Positions 6,572 through 8,786 of a DNA stretch of 8,786 nt are shown here, piece by piece. Numbering within the stretch: position 1 is the first letter of the stretch; every line of letters starts with the position of its first letter. The stretch comes from an uncultured Polymorphobacter sp. GTDB lineage: Bacteria > Pseudomonadota > Alphaproteobacteria > Sphingomonadales > Sphingomonadaceae. The notes beneath the pieces were generated by a model. The model saw only the letters and a list, made by a program, of their open reading frames with translations. It was not told where the DNA came from and ran no database searches. The position numbers and the translations under genes are program-made. Where the stretch lies: positions 1-8,786 of the forward strand of contig CALDHQ010000370.1 of NCBI GenBank assembly GCA_937894055.1. The letters are read 5' to 3'.

Positions 6572-6832
6572 CTCTGCTGCGGGCTTGCCCGTGGCACACC
6601 GTCCGAGATTGCAGGTGCTGGTGACAGCTTAAGCCCCAAAGGGCCTGCATGAGACGGGGAGAGTTTTTACCGCAAGTGCCGTGCGATGGCGCTTTTCGGT
6701 CGGTTCCCAGCTTGCTGCGGTGCCGGTGACGACCCCTCGGACGGGCCCTGGAGCCCGTATCCCCCAAAGATATTGGCGCCATGGCTCACCCGCCTGCTGG
6801 AATCGTCCGGCAGGTGAAACAAAGGAGAGACT
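6572..6832 (+). promoter_or_regulatory. Structured rplJ leader (L10-leader-type autoregulatory RNA, candidate)
   Basis: There is no gene here. Visible folds, in order: a three-way element closed by 6610-6614/6645-6649, holding GCTG-GTGA-CAGC (6617-6628, GNRA loop) and GCCC-CAAA-GGGC (6633-6644); a stem 6669-6680/6688-6700 of 11 pairs with a small internal loop; ACGGGC/GCCCGT (6741-6746/6753-6758); and a nine-pair hairpin 6793-6801/6806-6814 ending just before the Shine-Dalgarno AAAGGAGAG (6821-6829). In E. coli the L10-L7/L12 complex binds its leader and represses translation. Position and structure fit that role; homology to the Rfam L10 leader is not shown here. Confidence 0.5.
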
Positions 6833-7345
6833 ATGGATCGCGCTCAAAAAGCTGAGCAGGTTTCCGGCCTCGCCAAGACTTTGTCCGAGACCTCGGTTGT
6901 CGTCGTTGCACGCAACCACGGGTTGACGGTGGCGCAAGTCACCGATCTTCGGATCAAGATGCGGGCGGCCGGCGCGACCTTCAAGGTGACCAAGAATCGC
7001 CTTGCGCGCATCGCACTCGAAGGCACGCCCTACCAGCCGCTCGGCGACATGCTGACCGGCCCTGTCGGGTTTGCCACCTCCACCGATCCGGTTGCAGCCG
7101 CCAAGGTTGCAGTCGATTTCGCGAAGACGAACGACAAGTTCGAAATCGTCGGTGGCGCGATGGGCGCAACGTTGCTCGACATCAACGGCGTCAAGGCGCT
7201 GGCGACACTGCCGTCGCTCGATGAACTGCGTGCGAAGATCGTGGGCCTGGTTCAGGCACCTGCGACCAAGATCGCGCAGCTGGTCAACGCCCCGGCGGGC
7301 AAGCTGGCGCGCGTCGTCGGCGCGTACGCTGCCAAGGCCGCATAA
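6833..7345 (+). CDS. rplJ: 50S ribosomal protein L10
   Basis: Anchors L7/L12 dimers to the 23S rRNA at the base of the GTPase stalk. The product has 170 residues, normal length. The rRNA-binding N-terminal domain (1 to about 130) includes [27 protein letters not shown] (48-62) and GPVGFATS. The C-terminal helix (about 130-168) shows three similar modules spaced 11 residues apart: IVGLVQAPA from 136, IAQLVNAPA from 147 and LARVVGAYA from 158. Each such segment can bind one L7/L12 dimer, so three dimers per stalk are expected. The start is firm: the Shine-Dalgarno AAAGGAGAG (6821-6829) lies just before the ATG. It is cotranscribed with rplL 70 bases downstream. Confidence 0.98.
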   Translation: MDRAQKAEQVSGLAKTLSETSVVVVARNHGLTVAQVTDLRIKMRAAGATFKVTKNRLARIALEGTPYQPLGDMLTGPVGFATSTDPVAAAKVAVDFAKTNDKFEIVGGAMGATLLDINGVKALATLPSLDELRAKIVGLVQAPATKIAQLVNAPAGKLARVVGAYAAKAA

Positions 7346-7415
7346 CGCTGCAATTTCGCAGCTCAACCCAAATGAAATTGCCGCGTGATTTGCGGCGCAT
7401 GAATGGAGACTACAC
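7346..7415 (+). promoter_or_regulatory. rplJ-rplL spacer with alternative hairpins
   Basis: GCTGC/GCAGC (7347-7351/7358-7362) and GCCGC/GCGGC (7380-7384/7392-7396) can form two small hairpins. Alternatively CAATTT (7351-7356) can pair with AAATTG (7375-7380), which disrupts both. The rplL Shine-Dalgarno GGAG is at 7405-7408. It could help set the high L7/L12 yield, but this is speculative. Confidence 0.3.
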
Positions 7416-7796
7416 ATGGCTGATCTCAACAAGCTCGTTGAAGAACTTTCGACCCTGACCGTCCTCGAAGCGGCTGACCTTGCCAAGATGCTCGAAGAAA
7501 AGTGGGGCGTCTCGGCCGCTGCTGCCGTCGCCGTTGCTGGCCCGGCCGCTGGTGGCGCCGCTGCCGGCCCGGCTGCTGAAGAGCAGACCGAGTTCGACGT
7601 GATCCTCACCGGCGACGGTGGCAAGAAGATCAACGTCATCAAGGAAGTCCGCACCATCACTGGCCTCGGTCTGACCGAAGCCAAGACGCTGGTCGAATCG
7701 GCTCCGAAGGCCGTGAAGGAAGGCGTTGCCAAGGCTGAAGCCGAGAAGCTCAAGAAGCAGCTCGAAGAAGCCGGCGCGACTGTCGAACTGAAGTAA
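7416..7796 (+). CDS. rplL: 50S ribosomal protein L7/L12
   Basis: The multi-copy stalk protein that recruits translation GTPases and stimulates GTP hydrolysis. The product has 126 residues. The N-terminal dimerisation domain (1 to about 33, [19 protein letters not shown]) binds the L10 helix. A flexible Ala/Gly-rich hinge follows (about 34-55), then the globular C-terminal domain (about 57-126) with [21 protein letters not shown] (70-90), the factor-binding face. The ATG at 7416 has GGAG seven bases upstream. It is the last gene before a strong hairpin and a 491-base spacer to rpoB. Confidence 0.98.
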   Translation: MADLNKLVEELSTLTVLEAADLAKMLEEKWGVSAAAAVAVAGPAAGGAAAGPAAEEQTEFDVILTGDGGKKINVIKEVRTITGLGLTEAKTLVESAPKAVKEGVAKAEAEKLKKQLEEAGATVELK

Positions 7797-7824
7797 GCCG
7801 CACGGCGGCCGTCGGCTGGAGCCA

Positions 7825-7875
7825 GATTGCGCAGCAATCGGGCGAAGCCAACGGACTCGCCGAAGGCCGGACGGC
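7825..7875 (+). repeat. Composite intergenic repeat, copy 2
   Basis: GATTGC-GCA-GCAATC (7825-7839) is a perfect hairpin whose apex TTGCGCAGC matches 2791-2799. GGACTCGCCGAAGGCCGG (7853-7870), followed by ACGGC, matches 2818-2840 at 20 of 23 positions in the same order. An outer stem CCGTCGGCT/AGCCAACGG (7809-7817/7846-7854, one C-A mismatch) encloses the hairpin here, which copy 1 lacks. Confidence 0.55.
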
Positions 7876-7878
7876 ACG

Positions 7879-7910
7879 TGAAGGGGCGGGAGGCAACTCC
7901 CGCCCCTTCA
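7879..7910 (+). terminator. Strong hairpin after rplL (terminator or attenuator before rpoB)
   Basis: Bases 7879-7892 pair perfectly with 7897-7910 (14 pairs) around a GCAA tetraloop. Only TCATCG follows, with no T-tract, so termination may be partial, as at the rplL-rpoB attenuator of E. coli, or the hairpin may be an RNA-processing site. The loop side GGCAACTCC is identical to that of the rplA terminator. Confidence 0.6.
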
Positions 7911-8287
7911 TCGTGTCCGACGCGCGGCTATGCCGCAATCTTCCTTCCTACCCCTTGCCCCAACCAGCCTGACTCGCGGGCTTGCCCCGCGGCAGGCCGC
8001 CAACCACCGCCCTATCCGAAGCAATCCCCAACAACCCCCCTTTCCAAAATCCAACACCCGCCCTATATGTTCCCCCACGAACAAACGCCGCGATTCTCCA
8101 CACGGGGATAGCGACGCTTGGCCCACCTCCGGGACACGATCCGACTGGCGATACGGATCGCGACGAATTGGAGGCGGCGGCCAAGGTTATCATCACGCTC
8201 ACGGTGCGGTTCCGGCGACCCCGGAATGCGCACTTTTTCGCGTTGGAACAAGCTCCTGCGCGTTGAAGAAAAAGGCGAGAGAGACAC
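7911..8287 (+). promoter_or_regulatory. Non-coding spacer/leader upstream of rpoB, with C-rich G-poor tract
   Basis: I see no convincing gene here. Bases 8001-8080 hold 39 C and only 6 G and little predicted structure, the composition of a Rho-loading site. A hairpin CGCGGG/CCCGCG lies at 7975-7991, and CGATCCG/CGGATCG (8137-8143/8154-8160) forms a seven-pair hairpin. A weak promoter candidate is TTTCCA (8041-8046), 17 bases, TATATG (8064-8069). The rpoB start follows AAGGCGAGAG (8271-8280). Whether rpoB has its own promoter or depends on readthrough from rplL cannot be decided from sequence. Confidence 0.4.
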
Positions 8288-8786
8288 ATGGCAACCAAAG
8301 CATCGACCCCGGTCGCAACGACCTCGTTCACCGGTCGCAAGCGCGTCCGCAAGACCTTCGGCAAGATCCACGAAGTCGTGCAGATGCCGAACCTCATCGA
8401 GGTTCAGCGCGAGTCCTATGAACATTTCCTGCGGTCGCGCCCTGCCGATGGCTATGTCTCGGGCCTCGAAAAGACGCTGCGCTCGGTGTTCCCGATCCGT
8501 GACTTCGCCGGCACGTCGGAACTCGATTTCGTCCATTACGAACTCGAAGAGCCCAAGTACGACACCGAGGAATGCCGCCAGCGCGGCATGACCTATGCGG
8601 CGCCGATGCGCGTCACGCTGCGCCTGATCGTCTTTGAAGTCGACGCCGAGACCGAAGCCCGGTCGGTGCTCGATATCAAGGAGCAGGACGTCTACATGGG
8701 CGACATGCCGCTCATGACCGAGAACGGCACCTTCATCATCAACGGCACCGAGCGCGTCATCGTCTCGCAGATGCACCGCTCGCCGG
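8288..8786 (+). CDS. rpoB: DNA-directed RNA polymerase subunit beta, 5' part
   Basis: The gene runs off the right edge; 166 of roughly 1,350-1,400 residues are visible. The N-terminus reads [14 protein letters not shown], then the conserved [16 protein letters not shown] (33-48). [13 protein letters not shown] and the protrusion-domain motif [19 protein letters not shown] follow, ending in [18 protein letters not shown], the invariant segment that leads towards the rifampicin-region half of the protein. The ATG at 8288 is preceded by a purine-rich but modest Shine-Dalgarno. The sequence is typical of Sphingomonadales. rpoC would be expected downstream, outside the window. Confidence 0.97.
   Translation, partial: MATKASTPVATTSFTGRKRVRKTFGKIHEVVQMPNLIEVQRESYEHFLRSRPADGYVSGLEKTLRSVFPIRDFAGTSELDFVHYELEEPKYDTEECRQRGMTYAAPMRVTLRLIVFEVDAETEARSVLDIKEQDVYMGDMPLMTENGTFIINGTERVIVSQMHRSP

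Noticed and set aside
8168..8193. TTGGAG and TATCAT as an rpoB promoter
   Set aside because: The spacing is only 14 bases and both boxes are poor.
7982..8266. Plus-strand open frame of 94 codons before rpoB
   Set aside because: The first half is Pro-rich translation of the C-rich tract, there is no good Shine-Dalgarno sequence, and no family is recognised; a non-coding spacer is more likely.
7948..8397. Minus-strand open frame of 149 codons overlapping the rpoB start
   Set aside because: It reads antisense into the conserved rpoB N-terminus, and the rest translates spacer hairpins; no supporting signal.
1..8786. CRISPR arrays, insertion sequences, phage, toxin-antitoxin or defence genes
   Set aside because: No spaced direct-repeat array, transposase-like product or unexplained coding region was found; all sizeable genes are recognised.

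Overview
The window is 8.8 kb of GC-rich chromosome from an alphaproteobacterium, most likely of the order Sphingomonadales. This is inferred from protein sequences (the RpoB N-terminus, L7/L12, a ScfR-type regulator next to malate synthase A), the high GC content and the gene order tRNA-Trp, secE, nusG, rplK, rplA, rplJ, rplL, rpoB. All genes lie on the + strand.

Left part (1-4167): the 3' end of a ScfR/RamB-type regulator overlaps the ribosome binding site of malate synthase A (aceB), a glyoxylate-shunt gene that such regulators commonly control. A 192-base spacer rich in palindromes separates aceB from a divergent SDF/DAACS-family dicarboxylate or amino-acid symporter. The symporter lacks the family's NMDGT cation-binding motif.

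Right part (4187-8786): this is the conserved transcription/translation block. A promoter drives tRNA-Trp(CCA), followed by secE (translocon) and nusG (elongation factor), then rplK-rplA (L11, L1). After an intrinsic terminator, a second strong promoter drives rplJ-rplL (L10, L7/L12) through a structured leader of about 260 bases. A 491-base spacer with a strong hairpin and a C-rich, G-poor tract leads into rpoB, which runs off the window's right edge.

No mobile element, CRISPR array, phage or defence system was found, and the coding content is ordinary housekeeping. The points of interest are in RNA and spacer DNA. They are a candidate L1 operator before rplK that resembles the L1 site of 23S rRNA, the L10 leader, a composite intergenic repeat present twice (about 2775-2840 and 7825-7875), a hairpin covering the symporter's Shine-Dalgarno sequence, and the regulatory spacer before rpoB.
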